Below are positions 19,161 to 28,542 of a stretch of 64,000 nt of DNA, in pieces. The translations under genes were made by a program, and so were the position numbers. The notes beneath the pieces are model-generated. The model was not told the DNA's origin and ran no database searches. It worked only from the letters and a program-made list of their open reading frames with translations. The stretch is from contig JACPQD010000104.1 of the NCBI GenBank assembly GCA_016190665.1, forward strand, positions 124,001-188,000, read 5' to 3'. Source of the stretch: Chloroflexota bacterium. GTDB lineage: Bacteria > Chloroflexota > Dehalococcoidia > JACPQD01. Every line of letters begins with the position of its first letter. Within the stretch, counting starts at the first letter, position 1.

Positions 19161-20852
19161 CTACTTTGCCAGCCAGACATTCTGAAATTTGAGGTTGCTG
19201 TAGAGCCCGATTCCAGGCTTCAAGTCCTGAACTTGCTTCCAGACGCCCAACTGAGATCCATACCAGAATAAGATAGACGAAGGAACCAACTCGTGCAGTC
19301 TGCGCTGCATGTCCAGCACGATCTGCTTGCGCTTCGCTGGATCGAGCGCGCGGTCCTGTTCGTCTTGCCACCTGTCGAGCCTCTCATCGCTGAAATCGGA
19401 GTAATTAAGGGGGACGCCAGTCACAAAGCTCATCCCGAAGGCCGCGGTGGGATCGTCGTAGGCGGCGTTGGCGGGCCGGACAAGCGTGTCGAAGGTTCGT
19501 TTCACCGTGAGCTCGTTGAAGGTGGTCACCTCCTGCATGGATAGGGCAACATCTATGTTTATCTGCGCCAGTTGAACCTTGAGGATTTCAGCGGCCTTGT
19601 CTATGGGATGGGCTCTCCTCGTGAGTACGGAGGTCTTGATGCCCCGAGCATAGCCCGCCTCAGCCATGAGCTTCTTCGCCTCAGCGATATCGGCATCCTT
19701 GGGTTGACGGTAGCCAGGCATATTCGCCAGTTCCGCTTCGGGGAGACCCCAGTTCCCGGGCGGCATGAAGCTGCCGACGTAAGCCACACCTTCCATAGCC
19801 AGTCTGACCACGTTCGGTCGGTCAATGGTCAGGTCCACAGCGCGGCGCAGCCTGACATCGTTCCAGGGCGCCCTCCCAAATGGCATCCAGAAAGCCAGGA
19901 AGTTCATGCTCAAATACTTATAGACGTTCACTTTATCGGCCATCTCCTTCATGATGACCTCGGCCTGCGATGGCGTCAGCCCCTGAGCGCCGGCCGGAGT
20001 GGCCTGAACCCGGCCTGTCCTGATGGCGGCGTACCTCGTCGCCACATCGGGGATGATGTACCAGGTGATCCCGTCCAGATAGGGCCGCCCTTTTATGAAA
20101 TAGTTGGGGTTTTTCGCCACGCTGAAAGTCGCGCCGCCCGCGAAGGACAGGAACCTGTAGGGTCCGGTGCCGATAATATCCCTCTTCATGTCGCCCCGCG
20201 CCTCGAAGATGCGCTTGGGGATAATAAGCATCCGCCCGTCGCTCAAGTTATGGACGAAGGAGGCGCTGGGATAGCGGAGGGTCATCTTAAGCGTGTCCTT
20301 TTCCGGGGCCTCGATCTTGTCCACGGCCCTGAGCCACTCCTGCCGCGGGCTCATAACCCCCGTGGGGGGCTTACGTACGATCTCCAGCGTGAAGCGGGCA
20401 TCCTCGGATGTGAAGGGAGCGCCATCATGCCACTTCACATCCTTATGAAGCTGGAAGGTGTAGGACAGGCCATCGGGGCTCATTTCCCACTTCTCGGCCA
20501 GGTCGCCGATGACCTTGGTAGGCTCCAGTGGGTCGTGCTGCACAATGCCGCTGTACGAGGGGGCCACCAGAGAAAAGGTATCGAGGGAAGTCTCCTGAAT
20601 AGGGTCGTAGGTCCTGGGGTCGACAGAGTGGCTGATATAAAGGGTGCCGCCATACTTAGGGTCCTGGGCGGCAGCCTTGGGCGTTGCGGCGGGCGACGCT
20701 GGCTTAGCTGAAGCGTCTATCGGCGCCACCGCAGGCGTAGCCGGCCTCGGCGCTTCCTTCGGCGTCGCCGCTGGCGCCGCAGATGGAGCGCAGCTTGCCA
20801 ACAGCACCCCGAGGAGGATCACGCACGTAACAGATGGTGTTCTTGGACTCAA
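19161..20852 (-). CDS. Family-5 solute-binding lipoprotein, SBP5
   Basis: This 563-residue receptor has lipobox LLASC (Cys21), a linker with repeated PAATPK/PA elements, and a domain that begins DPKYGGTLYISH and ends NVWLAK. It resembles SBP1 and SBP2 most. I place the start at TTG 20852 because the signal peptide begins there (MSPRTPSVTCVILL) and AAGGAAGG lies upstream. The frame stays open to an ATG at 20996, which would add a non-signal extension. It is the first gene of the minus-strand array, next to the divergent promoter region. Confidence 0.88.
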   Translation of the reverse strand: MSPRTPSVTCVILLGVLLASCAPSAAPAATPKEAPRPATPAVAPIDASAKPASPAATPKAAAQDPKYGGTLYISHSVDPRTYDPIQETSLDTFSLVAPSYSGIVQHDPLEPTKVIGDLAEKWEMSPDGLSYTFQLHKDVKWHDGAPFTSEDARFTLEIVRKPPTGVMSPRQEWLRAVDKIEAPEKDTLKMTLRYPSASFVHNLSDGRMLIIPKRIFEARGDMKRDIIGTGPYRFLSFAGGATFSVAKNPNYFIKGRPYLDGITWYIIPDVATRYAAIRTGRVQATPAGAQGLTPSQAEVIMKEMADKVNVYKYLSMNFLAFWMPFGRAPWNDVRLRRAVDLTIDRPNVVRLAMEGVAYVGSFMPPGNWGLPEAELANMPGYRQPKDADIAEAKKLMAEAGYARGIKTSVLTRRAHPIDKAAEILKVQLAQINIDVALSMQEVTTFNELTVKRTFDTLVRPANAAYDDPTAAFGMSFVTGVPLNYSDFSDERLDRWQDEQDRALDPAKRKQIVLDMQRRLHELVPSSILFWYGSQLGVWKQVQDLKPGIGLYSNLKFQNVWLAK

Positions 20853-20951
20853 CTGGTTCCGTCCTTCCTTGCACCGATGCGAACGAGCAGATGCGGGTGC
20901 GCCGCCCTTGCACGGCCACTTCCACCTCACGACTGTGGGTCCGGCGCGCGC

Positions 20952-20980
20952 ATTGTCGCACAGAATGAAACCGGTGTCAA
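20952..20980 (-). promoter_or_regulatory. Candidate sigma-70-type promoter for SBP5-AOR
   Basis: On the minus strand, TTGACA (20980-20975) is separated by 17 nt from GACAAT (20957-20952). The -35 box is perfect and the -10 box matches 4 of 6. Transcription would run towards SBP5, about 100 nt upstream of its TTG start. Confidence 0.5.
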
Positions 20981-21122
20981 GGCCGCGAATTGACATGCCG
21001 TTTAGAAGGTATCGACTCGATCAGTTCGGGAATCGATGGCTCACCCGCTTTTTCGCTTTCGCCAGGCACGCTACGCCTGCTTAGTGATTCATCGGATAGT
21101 GGACGACTGCGAGTATCCCCTA

Positions 21123-21151
21123 TTGACACGGCTGAGGGTACACTGTATATT
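21123..21151 (+). promoter_or_regulatory. Candidate sigma-70-type promoter for UGSC-A
   Basis: TTGACA (21123-21128) and TATATT (21146-21151) are 17 nt apart. That gives a near-consensus promoter reading towards the UGSC-A start at 21290, with a leader of roughly 130 nt. Confidence 0.6.
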
Positions 21152-21289
21152 TATGCGCGACATCGAATGCCGGACCAAAACGGCAAAGCCCTTAGGGGCC
21201 ATGACACCGTTGGAGCGTCCGGTGAGAATGGGCGCCGGCCGATGAAAATCGATAGTTGTTGCTCGTTTACGTTTGAAAGGAGGTCTGTC

Positions 21290-21928
21290 TTGACACAAGC
21301 GGAAGGAGAGATAGAGATCCTTGATCCCCATGTCGAGCCGAAGCTGCGAACGTACCGGCTCGCTCCGCGTCCGGCAGACCTCAAGGGCAAGGTGATCGGC
21401 GTTCTGGAGAATACGAAGCCTAACGCCGCGCAGTTTCTCGATCAGCTTCAGAAGGCTCTCTCCGAGCGAGTCGAGCTTGCCGAGGTGATTATGAGGAGTC
21501 ACCACCCTGGCCGGCATGAAGGCGACATGACTCCCACCCTTCATGAGCTGGCAGAGCGTTGCGATGCGGTGGTCACTGGCGTCGGCATCTGAGGGGGATG
21601 CACCACGTTGAGTCTCAACGATGCGGTTCTGCTGGAGAAGCGGGGGATACCCACGGCCCTCCTCTGCGCCGGCAGTTTCTCCACCGTAGGGCAGCTTCAG
21701 GCTAAGGCCCTCGGGGTCCCGTGGCTCCCTATTGTCGTCGCCCCTTATCCCTTTGGCACTCTCTCCCCGGAGGCACTGAAGAAGGCGGCGGACGAGGCTA
21801 TCGATGAGGTTATCTATGTGCTGACCCAGCCGAGCGAGAAACTCGAGGCGGACTACTTCGAGCGCCACGTGAAAGGTCCTAACCCGTTGAAGGTCCCAAA
21901 GCAAGCCTCGGCAAAGGCCGGAATCTAG
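21290..21928 (+). CDS. UGSC-type selenoprotein A (stand-alone Sec domain), TGA = Sec
   Basis: One frame runs from TTG 21290, behind AAAGGAGG at 21276-21283, to the TAG at 21926-21928, interrupted only by TGA at 21590-21592 (codon 101). Around it the protein reads CDAVVTGVGI-U-GGCTT, and downstream LLEKRGIPT is conserved. Reading the TGA as selenocysteine gives a 212-residue protein with a U-x-x-C redox motif. A hairpin follows at 21606-21620. UGSC selenoproteins are known from marine metagenome surveys (recalled, not searched) with no established function that I know of. The next gene, 10 nt on, encodes module B, fused to this domain elsewhere in the window. Sec is strongly preferred over a pseudogene because six paralogues share the same TGA. 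Confidence 0.85.
21606..21620 (+). promoter_or_regulatory. SECIS-like hairpin of UGSC-A
   Basis: The stem is CGTTGA/TCAACG with loop GTC, beginning 14 nt after the TGA. It is placed where SelB-binding stem-loops lie in bacterial selenoprotein mRNAs. Confidence 0.65.
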
Positions 21929-21938
21929 CGATGGACAA

Positions 21939-22982
21939 ATGGCGATGAACCTGGCGTCAAGCAGGATCAAGGTTGGCAACTCCTACGAGGCGGTAGAAGA
22001 CTACCTCTACGAGCATGGCTGGACGGATGGACTGCCCATCGTGCCTCCAACTGAGGACCGTGTACAGCGCATGTTGGCATCTATGAAGCTCGCGCCAGAC
22101 GATGTAATTGGCGTGATTCCAACTGCCCAGGCGGAGGCTACGGCCGAGAAAGTGGCCATCAATGCGGTCATGGCCGGGTGTCGCCCCGAATACCTGCCCG
22201 TAGTTGTCGCCGCCCTTCGCGCCATGCTGGAGCCGGAGTTTGTGCTGGGCCGCGTCCAGGCCACCACCAACCCGGTCGCGCCCTTCCTTGTCGTCAGCGG
22301 GCCGATAAGAAAAGAGCTGGATATCAACTGCGGCCATGGCGCCCTTGGCCCGGGGAGGCGCTCCAACGCCACCATAGGACGGGCGGTGCGCCTGGTTCTC
22401 CTCAACATAGGAGGGGCGGTCCCCGGGGTGTCCGACATGTCCACTTTGGGGAGCTCGGCGAAGTACACCTGCTGCATCGGCGAAAACGAGGAGGCCAACC
22501 CCTGGGAGCCGCTCCACGTGGAGCGCGGCTTCAGCAAAGATGAGAGCACGGTGATGGTCTTCGGGGCGGTTTGCTTCCGGAACATCGTCGAATCGGAAAG
22601 CAGGAGCGCGGGCAACGTGCTGATCACCCTTGCCGGAGGCATGATTGGCCCCGGCGATTATGGCATGTGCTTCATGTCGGGACAACCGGTCCTCATCCTG
22701 GGCCCTGAACACGCCGAGATCTTCGGAAATGCGGGGATGGCAAAGGTAGATGTCAAAGAGGCGCTGTGGGAGAGGGCCTTTCTCCCCCTTTCCAGTTATG
22801 CCCCTGAACAGAGGGAATCGGTGGTCAATGTGTTGAAGCTGCCCGTCATCGAGGGGAAAATCCACTGCTGCCGCAGACCGGAGGACCTCGTCATCATCGT
22901 GGCCGGCGGCTCCGGCAGCCATTCTCAGTACGTCCAGAACTACTCCGGGCTTCCGGTTATCAAGAAGATAACCGACAGCTAG
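21939..22982 (+). CDS. Module B protein, separate partner of UGSC-A
   Basis: This 347-residue protein corresponds to the C-terminal part of the fused UGSC proteins in the window. Conserved blocks in order: YEHGWTDGLPIVPPT (about residues 25-39), NAVMAGCRPEYLP with the invariant Cys, VVSGPIRKELDINCG, TIGRAVRLVLLNIG, and CIGENEEANPWEPLHVERGF. No signal peptide or membrane segment is apparent. I do not know its activity. Proximity and fusion elsewhere imply that it works with the Sec domain, and the Cys in AGC-x-PE could react with the Sec (inference). The start is about 10 nt after the UGSC-A stop, with no strong ribosome site, so coupling is likely; ATG 21945 is an alternative. Confidence 0.85.
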   Translation: MAMNLASSRIKVGNSYEAVEDYLYEHGWTDGLPIVPPTEDRVQRMLASMKLAPDDVIGVIPTAQAEATAEKVAINAVMAGCRPEYLPVVVAALRAMLEPEFVLGRVQATTNPVAPFLVVSGPIRKELDINCGHGALGPGRRSNATIGRAVRLVLLNIGGAVPGVSDMSTLGSSAKYTCCIGENEEANPWEPLHVERGFSKDESTVMVFGAVCFRNIVESESRSAGNVLITLAGGMIGPGDYGMCFMSGQPVLILGPEHAEIFGNAGMAKVDVKEALWERAFLPLSSYAPEQRESVVNVLKLPVIEGKIHCCRRPEDLVIIVAGGSGSHSQYVQNYSGLPVIKKITDS

Positions 22983-23102
22983 ATAGGCGCCCCGATTATG
23001 ACCGGGCCTGTTCGCAGGGAGGCATCGGCCAGGAGCGGACTTCAACCGACGCTTGCTGGTATTGCTGCGACAAGTAGGCCATCCGCAGAAGAGGAGGTCC
23101 CG

Positions 23103-24781
23103 ATGAACACGAAGGCGGCTGCATTCTCCTCGATGGCTTGCATCCTCACTCTTCTGGGACTGCTGGTAGCCAGTTGCGCTCCGGCGGCCGCTCCGGCCGC
23201 CACAAAGGCGCCTCTCACACCAGCTCCGGCTCCAACCGTTCAGACGGGAGCCGCGCCCACGCCTGCCCCTAAAGCGGCGGGGCCCAGGACCGGCGGCGTG
23301 CTCACTGTGGCCAAACGGCTGCCCATACCCCACTTGGACATGCACCAGGAGATCACCGTCAACATGCAGGCGCCGCTGGCCCCCGTCTATAGCTGGCTCA
23401 TCCAGAACGACCCCATAGGGGATGAGAACAAGATAATAGGGGACCTGGCCAAGAGTTGGGATATTACCACGGACGGCCTCACGTACACCTTCAAGCTTCA
23501 AGATGGGGTGAAGTTCCACGATGGCAGGCCGCTGACCTCCACGGACGTGAAGGCCAGCCTGGACCGCATCATCTTCCCTCCGAGAGGCGTGGTTTCCCCC
23601 CGGCAGGGGCTGTATACGGCCGTGGACAAGATCGAGACCCCGGACGCGCTGACCGTGAAGATAAGCCTGAAGCGCGTCCAGGGTTCCTTCCTGCAGCTTC
23701 TGGCCTTGCAGCACAATTTCATCTTCCCCGCGCATATCTTGAAAGAAAAAGGCGACATGAAGAGAGATGTCGTGGGCACAGGTCCCTTCAAGTTTGTCAG
23801 CGAGATGCGCGGCGTATCTTTCAAGACGCAGCGCAACCCTGAGTACTTCGTAAAGGGGCTGCCCTACCTGGACGGGGTGACCTACTACGAAATCCCGGAT
23901 GACCGAAGCAGGATTGGGCTTTGCGGACCGGACAAGTCCTTGTGCTCCCCTCCTGGGTGGAACCCAGCGGCCCTCAAGTGAGCGAGTTGCTGAAACAGGA
24001 ACCGAAATTCGTGGCGCAGGAGGTGGTGCAGAGCGCCAACCTGGCGGTCAGCTTGAACCTCAGAGCCAAGCCCTGGGACGACATACGTGTAAGGCGGGCC
24101 GCCAATCTGGCCATTGACCGCGAGGCGGTGGCCAAGGTGGTGCGCGGCGGCTTCTATCCCGGATATGGCTATGTGGTCCCCAGGACGCCGTGGACTCTTC
24201 CCGAGGAGGAAATCAGGACTACTCCAGGGTTCCGGCAGCCGAAGGCCCCGGACGTCGCCGAGGCCAAGCGCCTCCTGGCCGAAGCGGGCTATTCTACTGG
24301 CCTCAAGACTACCCTGCTGGTGGCTTCCACCATCGCCAACAAAGAGGCCAGCGAGGCCCTTCAGAACGAACTCGCCAAGGTCGGCGTTGAAGTGACCATA
24401 CGAGTCGTCGAGCAAACCGTGCTCAATGAGTGGCGTCTCAAGCGCCAGTTTGAGGCTGCCATGAGCTCGGAGTCGCCGGTCCATTCTGACCCGGATGTGG
24501 TGCTGGGCGGATTCTACCTGACCGGTAGCCCCATGAACTACGGGGACTGGAGCAACGCCAAGTTCGACGAGCTTTTCGTTGCCCAGAGCACAACCTTAGA
24601 TATGGCGAAGCGGGTCGAAATAGTCAGGGAAATGCAAAGGATCATCCATCAGGAGGCGCCCAAGATCAGCCTGACCTGGGCCAAGCGCTGGGCGGTGTGG
24701 GCGCCGGAGGTGAAGAACTGGAAGGCTGGAATCAATCCGTACTATAACCACAAGATGGACCTCGTCTGGCTGGACAAGTAG
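23103..24781 (+). pseudogene. Family-5 solute-binding lipoprotein, SBP6, frameshifted
   Basis: The gene starts at ATG 23103 behind GAGGAGG with signal peptide and lipobox LVASC (Cys25). It reads as a normal receptor to IPDDRSRI and then loses frame near 23915-23920. The second part continues in the +2 frame (ALRTGQVLV onward) to VWLDK and the stop at 24781. Adding a single base in the GGG run at about 23916-23918 restores 560 codons, the family's usual length here. It may be a real inactivation or an assembly or homopolymer error. The mature protein is most like SBP9 (LDMHQEIT..., YPGYGYV-type central part). It follows the separate module B gene by about 120 nt. Confidence 0.85.
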
Positions 24782-24967
24782 CACGCATGCCTGCAGGAGA
24801 AGTCAGGGGCTTGTCCCCCGCCAGTGGAGTTTGGGCCTGGCAGGTCGGACTCGTCCGACGGCTTGGGACGGCTTGTTCTCCGGCCGGAGTTGGGGGGCTA
24901 CCCTGGGTTCCGGCGTGTTTGTTGGCTTACACAAGTCAGTGGATAGCGGCAAAACAGGAGGTCTACC
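24782..24967. repeat. Intergenic region with GTCGGAC hairpin
   Basis: The stretch between SBP6 and SBP7 contains an inverted repeat GTCGGAC-TC-GTCCGAC at 24844-24859. A related palindrome TCGGACGCGTCCGA occurs at 49203-49216, just upstream of UGSC-E. There is no T-run after it, so I do not call a terminator. Confidence 0.5.
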
Positions 24968-26644
24968 ATGCAGACCAGGAACTTGATGGCCAGTTGCTTC
25001 GCAATCGTGGCGCTCTTGCTGGCGGGCTGCGCCCCGCCAGCGGCGCCGGCGTCCGCTCCGAAGGCCGTGGCGCCAAAACCCACGACGGCCGCGACAACTA
25101 CAGCGCCGCCGCCGGGGTCCGCCGCGCCGGCACCAACGCCAAAAACAGCGGGAGAGCAGCCCCGATACGGTGGTTCTTTGGCCCTTCCCGCGGCCGGTGA
25201 CCCGCCAAACCTGGATATCCATAGAAACGTGGGGGGCGTCGTCTTCGGCCGGGTGGGGCCGATTTACAACGGCATAGTCCAGTACGACCAGAGCAACAGA
25301 GTTGTGCCTGACCTGGCGGAGCGCTGGGAGGCGAGCTCTGATGGCAAGGTCTATACTTTCTTCCTTCGCAAGGGCGTAACATGGCACGACGGCAAGCCTT
25401 TTACTTCAGCCGACGCGAAGTTCAGCCTGGAGAGGATTGGACAATATGCGGGTTTGTCACCGTTCACCGGGCCGGTAGACAATACGGAGACGCCTGATCA
25501 GGACACGCTGAAGGTAACCTTGAAGTATCGCCAGGCAGGGTACCTGCCTATCTTGGGTCATGGGAGGATCCTCATTGCGCCGAGGCATCTCGTCGAGGCC
25601 GAGAAGGACCTGAGGCGGGTTGCCATTGGGACTGGCCCCTTCAGGCTCAAGGAGTACCAGGCGGGAGTAAGCTTCAGGGTGGAGAAGAACAGGGAGTATT
25701 TCATCAAAGGACGTCCCTATCTAGATGAGGTTAGCTTCTACACAATAAGAGATGTGTCTACGAGGTTTGCTGCCTTCAGGACAAGAAGGGTCGACATCTA
25801 CGGCCATCCACCCACGAATGGCGAGCTGATGCGCACGCATGCGGATATTCTCAGGAGAGACACTCCTCAGGTGCTAGTGAGGCCTTACGGTTCAATGCAG
25901 GCATATGCTCTCATGCCGAATTGGGACAGGGCGCCCTGGAAGGATGTCCGTGTGAGGCGAGCTGCCTTTCTCGCCGTTGATCGTGAGAAGGGACTGGAGG
26001 TAGTATCAGAAGGCGTTGGAACCCTGGGGATAAGCGTTTTCTACGGCGAATGGGCCCTGCCAATGGAAGAACTGATGAAGGTGCCGGGCTTCAGGAAGCC
26101 CAAGGGCGAGGACATCGCCGAGGCGAAGCGTCTGCTGGCCGAGGCCGGCTATCCCGAAGGCTTGAGAACCACTTTGGTGCTGCGAGGAGACGTGCCGTTA
26201 GCCGAGAAGGCGGCAACATTCGTCAGCGAGCAGCTCTCCACGATCGGCATGGATCTGAGGCTCCAAATCCTTGACTATGGGGTCTACGTCGATGCAAGGC
26301 GTAGGGAAGACTACGATGTCATGGTGATGGTGGCCAACGTTGACCCCCTTGACCCCGACGCCAGTGGTGGTCGTTACATCTCCAGAAAGCTGGGTGCACC
26401 TTGGGCCAGCGGCGACGATGACAAAATACTGGAACTACTCAGCATGCAATCACAGGCAGCAACCGACGCAGAGCGGAAGAAGATAGTTTTCGCGCTTCAG
26501 CACAGGATCGCCGAGGTGGTGCCGCATATCATGATTGCCTGGCAAGGTTCATTCATCGCCTTCTGGCCTCGGGTGAAAGACTACACCGCGGAGAGTGGTA
26601 TCTTCGGGCACAACAAGCTGGAGGATATCTGGCTGGCACAATAG
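24968..26644 (+). CDS. Family-5 solute-binding lipoprotein, SBP7
   Basis: This 558-residue receptor has lipobox LLAGC (Cys21), a linker with several AP/TT repeats, and a domain starting EQPRYGGSLALP and ending DIWLAQ. It pairs with SBP10: both have DIHR, YNGIVQYDQ-type and FYGEWALP segments and a GH-NKLE C-terminus, suggesting similar ligands. AGGAGG precedes the ATG by 7 nt. It is the second of four consecutive receptor genes (SBP6-SBP9) without an enzyme between them. Confidence 0.92.
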   Translation: MQTRNLMASCFAIVALLLAGCAPPAAPASAPKAVAPKPTTAATTTAPPPGSAAPAPTPKTAGEQPRYGGSLALPAAGDPPNLDIHRNVGGVVFGRVGPIYNGIVQYDQSNRVVPDLAERWEASSDGKVYTFFLRKGVTWHDGKPFTSADAKFSLERIGQYAGLSPFTGPVDNTETPDQDTLKVTLKYRQAGYLPILGHGRILIAPRHLVEAEKDLRRVAIGTGPFRLKEYQAGVSFRVEKNREYFIKGRPYLDEVSFYTIRDVSTRFAAFRTRRVDIYGHPPTNGELMRTHADILRRDTPQVLVRPYGSMQAYALMPNWDRAPWKDVRVRRAAFLAVDREKGLEVVSEGVGTLGISVFYGEWALPMEELMKVPGFRKPKGEDIAEAKRLLAEAGYPEGLRTTLVLRGDVPLAEKAATFVSEQLSTIGMDLRLQILDYGVYVDARRREDYDVMVMVANVDPLDPDASGGRYISRKLGAPWASGDDDKILELLSMQSQAATDAERKKIVFALQHRIAEVVPHIMIAWQGSFIAFWPRVKDYTAESGIFGHNKLEDIWLAQ

Positions 26645-26731
26645 TAATTGGTTCGGCCGTCCCCTTTGCGAAAGGGAGAGGTTTGGTTTCGGCTTCGCCG
26701 AGTTAGGTTGTACATCGAAGGAGGTCTTGGA

Positions 26732-28417
26732 ATGATGAGATTTCTCATGACGGTCACATGCTTGACGGTCTTGGGCCTCTTGCTGGCGGGCTGCGCCCCG
26801 GCCCCCACGCCAACTCCTAAGCCACCGGTCGCCCCCGCTAAGTCGGAGGCCCCAGCGGCCAAGGCTCCTGTCGCCCCAGCGCCGCCGGCTCCCTCTCCAA
26901 AATCGGGCGCGGAGCAGCCGAGGTATGGAGGCGTTCTGAGCATCTCGCACGTCATAGATCCACCCTCGCTGGACATGCACCAGGAGATTGGCTTTGCCGG
27001 CAACGTGCTTCAGTCCGCTTACAGCGGCCTTACGCAGTTCAACCCCCAGAACCCTGAAGAGGTTATCGGCGACCTGGCCAGGAGCTGGGAGGTCGCTAAG
27101 GACGGCCTCACGTATACCTTCCGTTTCCACGAGAATGTCAAGTTTCACGATGGCTCCGCCTTCACGGCCGAGGATGCCCGCTTCAGCTTCGAGCGAATGA
27201 TGAATCCTCCCAGGGGGATCTTGTCGCCTCGTCGCGCCGAGCTGTCAGCCATCGGTACGGCGGAGGCTGCGGACAAAGATACCCTGAAGTTCATCCTGAA
27301 ACAGCCGGCGGCTGCCCTCCTCAATGTCCTTTCCCAGGGTTACATCGTTATCTATTCCAAGGCCTTCGTCGAGAAGAAAGGCCACATGAAGAATGACATC
27401 ATGGGAACGGGCCCTTATAAGCTTAAGAGTTATGCTGCCAATATCTCCCTCGAGTATGTCAAGAACCCCGACTACTTCGTGAAGGGGCGTCCCTACCTCG
27501 ATGGCATCACCTTCTACATCATCAGGGATACCGGGACGAGGCTGGCGGCTTTCCGCTCAGGGCGGGTGAAGCTTACTGGACCCGGAGAATCGGGGCCTGC
27601 GCCGTCGGGCGCCGAAACCATCAAGCGAACGCTCCCCCAGGCGGTGATAATGCCCTATCCCGCCAACTCCTTCGGCAATTTCATCCTGAATACTACGGAG
27701 AAACCGTGGAACGATATCCGGGCGCGGAAAGCAGTGCACCTGGCTATCGATCGACAAAAGGCCATCGACGTACTGGGTGAAGGCTTTGGAGAGATTGGCA
27801 CCAACATGCCCGGGGAATGGGGAATCCCCAAGCGGGAGTTGGAGAAAATGCCCGGTTGGCGACAACCGAAAGACGCTGATATCGCCGAGGCGAAGAGGCT
27901 CCTGGCTGAGGCCGGCTACCCCGATGGCGTGGCTCTGAAAAGTCTGGTAAGGGCGGAGAGGACCTTCGAGCAGTTGAGCACTTATGTAGCCGACCAACTG
28001 GCGAAGATAGGCATCAAGCTGGAGTTGGACGTCAAGGAGTTGGCCGTGCGTCAGAAACTGGTCAACGAGGGCGCCTTCAACTCCCATGCCACCATGAACT
28101 CCCTGCCCTATCCGGACCCGGAGAACCTGGTGCGCTTGTGGGCTGCCCCGGCGGGCGCCGATTGGGGCATGAACTGGGCGCGGCTCAGGGATGACAAGAT
28201 TTTCGATCTCCTTGACAAGCAGTCTCGCGCCCTCGACCCGGCGGAAAGAAAGAAGCTGGTGCGCGAGCTCGATCTCCGGATGATAGAGGTGGCGACCCGG
28301 CCGGTGGTCTGGTGGAAACAGTACATCGTGGCCCTGTGGCCGGAGGTCAAGGGCTACGGCAAGCGCAACAGCAATTACAGCTTCGAGAGGTACCAGGACA
28401 TCTGGCTGGCGAAGTAG
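26732..28417 (+). CDS. Family-5 solute-binding lipoprotein, SBP8
   Basis: The 561-residue product has lipobox LLAGC (Cys21) and a K/P/A linker ending at about residue 70, where EQPRYGGVLSISH starts. It ends DIWLAK. It has no close partner among the receptors here; the region NSFGNFILNTTEKPW replaces the FWMP type of the others. AAGGAGG at 26718-26724 gives the start at ATG 26732. The frame is open from 26648, but that part lacks signal-peptide character. The short leader shares the GGCTTCGCCGAG motif with the region at 53.1 kb. Confidence 0.92.
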   Translation: MMRFLMTVTCLTVLGLLLAGCAPAPTPTPKPPVAPAKSEAPAAKAPVAPAPPAPSPKSGAEQPRYGGVLSISHVIDPPSLDMHQEIGFAGNVLQSAYSGLTQFNPQNPEEVIGDLARSWEVAKDGLTYTFRFHENVKFHDGSAFTAEDARFSFERMMNPPRGILSPRRAELSAIGTAEAADKDTLKFILKQPAAALLNVLSQGYIVIYSKAFVEKKGHMKNDIMGTGPYKLKSYAANISLEYVKNPDYFVKGRPYLDGITFYIIRDTGTRLAAFRSGRVKLTGPGESGPAPSGAETIKRTLPQAVIMPYPANSFGNFILNTTEKPWNDIRARKAVHLAIDRQKAIDVLGEGFGEIGTNMPGEWGIPKRELEKMPGWRQPKDADIAEAKRLLAEAGYPDGVALKSLVRAERTFEQLSTYVADQLAKIGIKLELDVKELAVRQKLVNEGAFNSHATMNSLPYPDPENLVRLWAAPAGADWGMNWARLRDDKIFDLLDKQSRALDPAERKKLVRELDLRMIEVATRPVVWWKQYIVALWPEVKGYGKRNSNYSFERYQDIWLAK

Positions 28418-28542
28418 GGAGGAGGTTGGAGGTTGGAGGTTAGAGTGTCTATGGACAGGCGACGGAAGACGTAGGGGCGGTTTCGCGAACCGCCCTCGCC
28501 AGACGCCTCTCGATCTCTTCGCGGTAAGTAAGGAGGCACAGG
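28418..28542. repeat. Intergenic tandem repeat and hairpin
   Basis: Tandem copies of GGAGGTT lie at about 28421-28442. A perfect hairpin GGGCGGTT-TCGCG-AACCGCCC follows at 28475-28495. The hairpin lies 48 nt upstream of the SBP9 start. It is not followed by a T-run, so it looks like a dispersed repeat rather than a terminator. Confidence 0.5.

Larger units (their letters stand above)
20853..21289. promoter_or_regulatory. Divergent control region of the two arrays
   Basis: About 437 nt separate the minus-strand SBP5-AOR genes from the plus-strand UGSC-A gene. It holds candidate promoters for both directions, listed separately. I see no clear operator palindrome and no riboswitch fold. The reading frame that is open here is not convincing as coding. 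Confidence 0.5.

Noticed and set aside
21957-23735. Long minus-strand open frame of about 590 codons opposite module B and SBP6
   Set aside because: It is antisense to two well-recognised genes, has arginine/histidine-rich low-information sequence and no ribosome site. It is a shadow of high-GC codon bias.
28475-28495. Terminator between SBP8 and SBP9
   Set aside because: The hairpin is perfect but no T-run follows, and it resembles a dispersed repeat.
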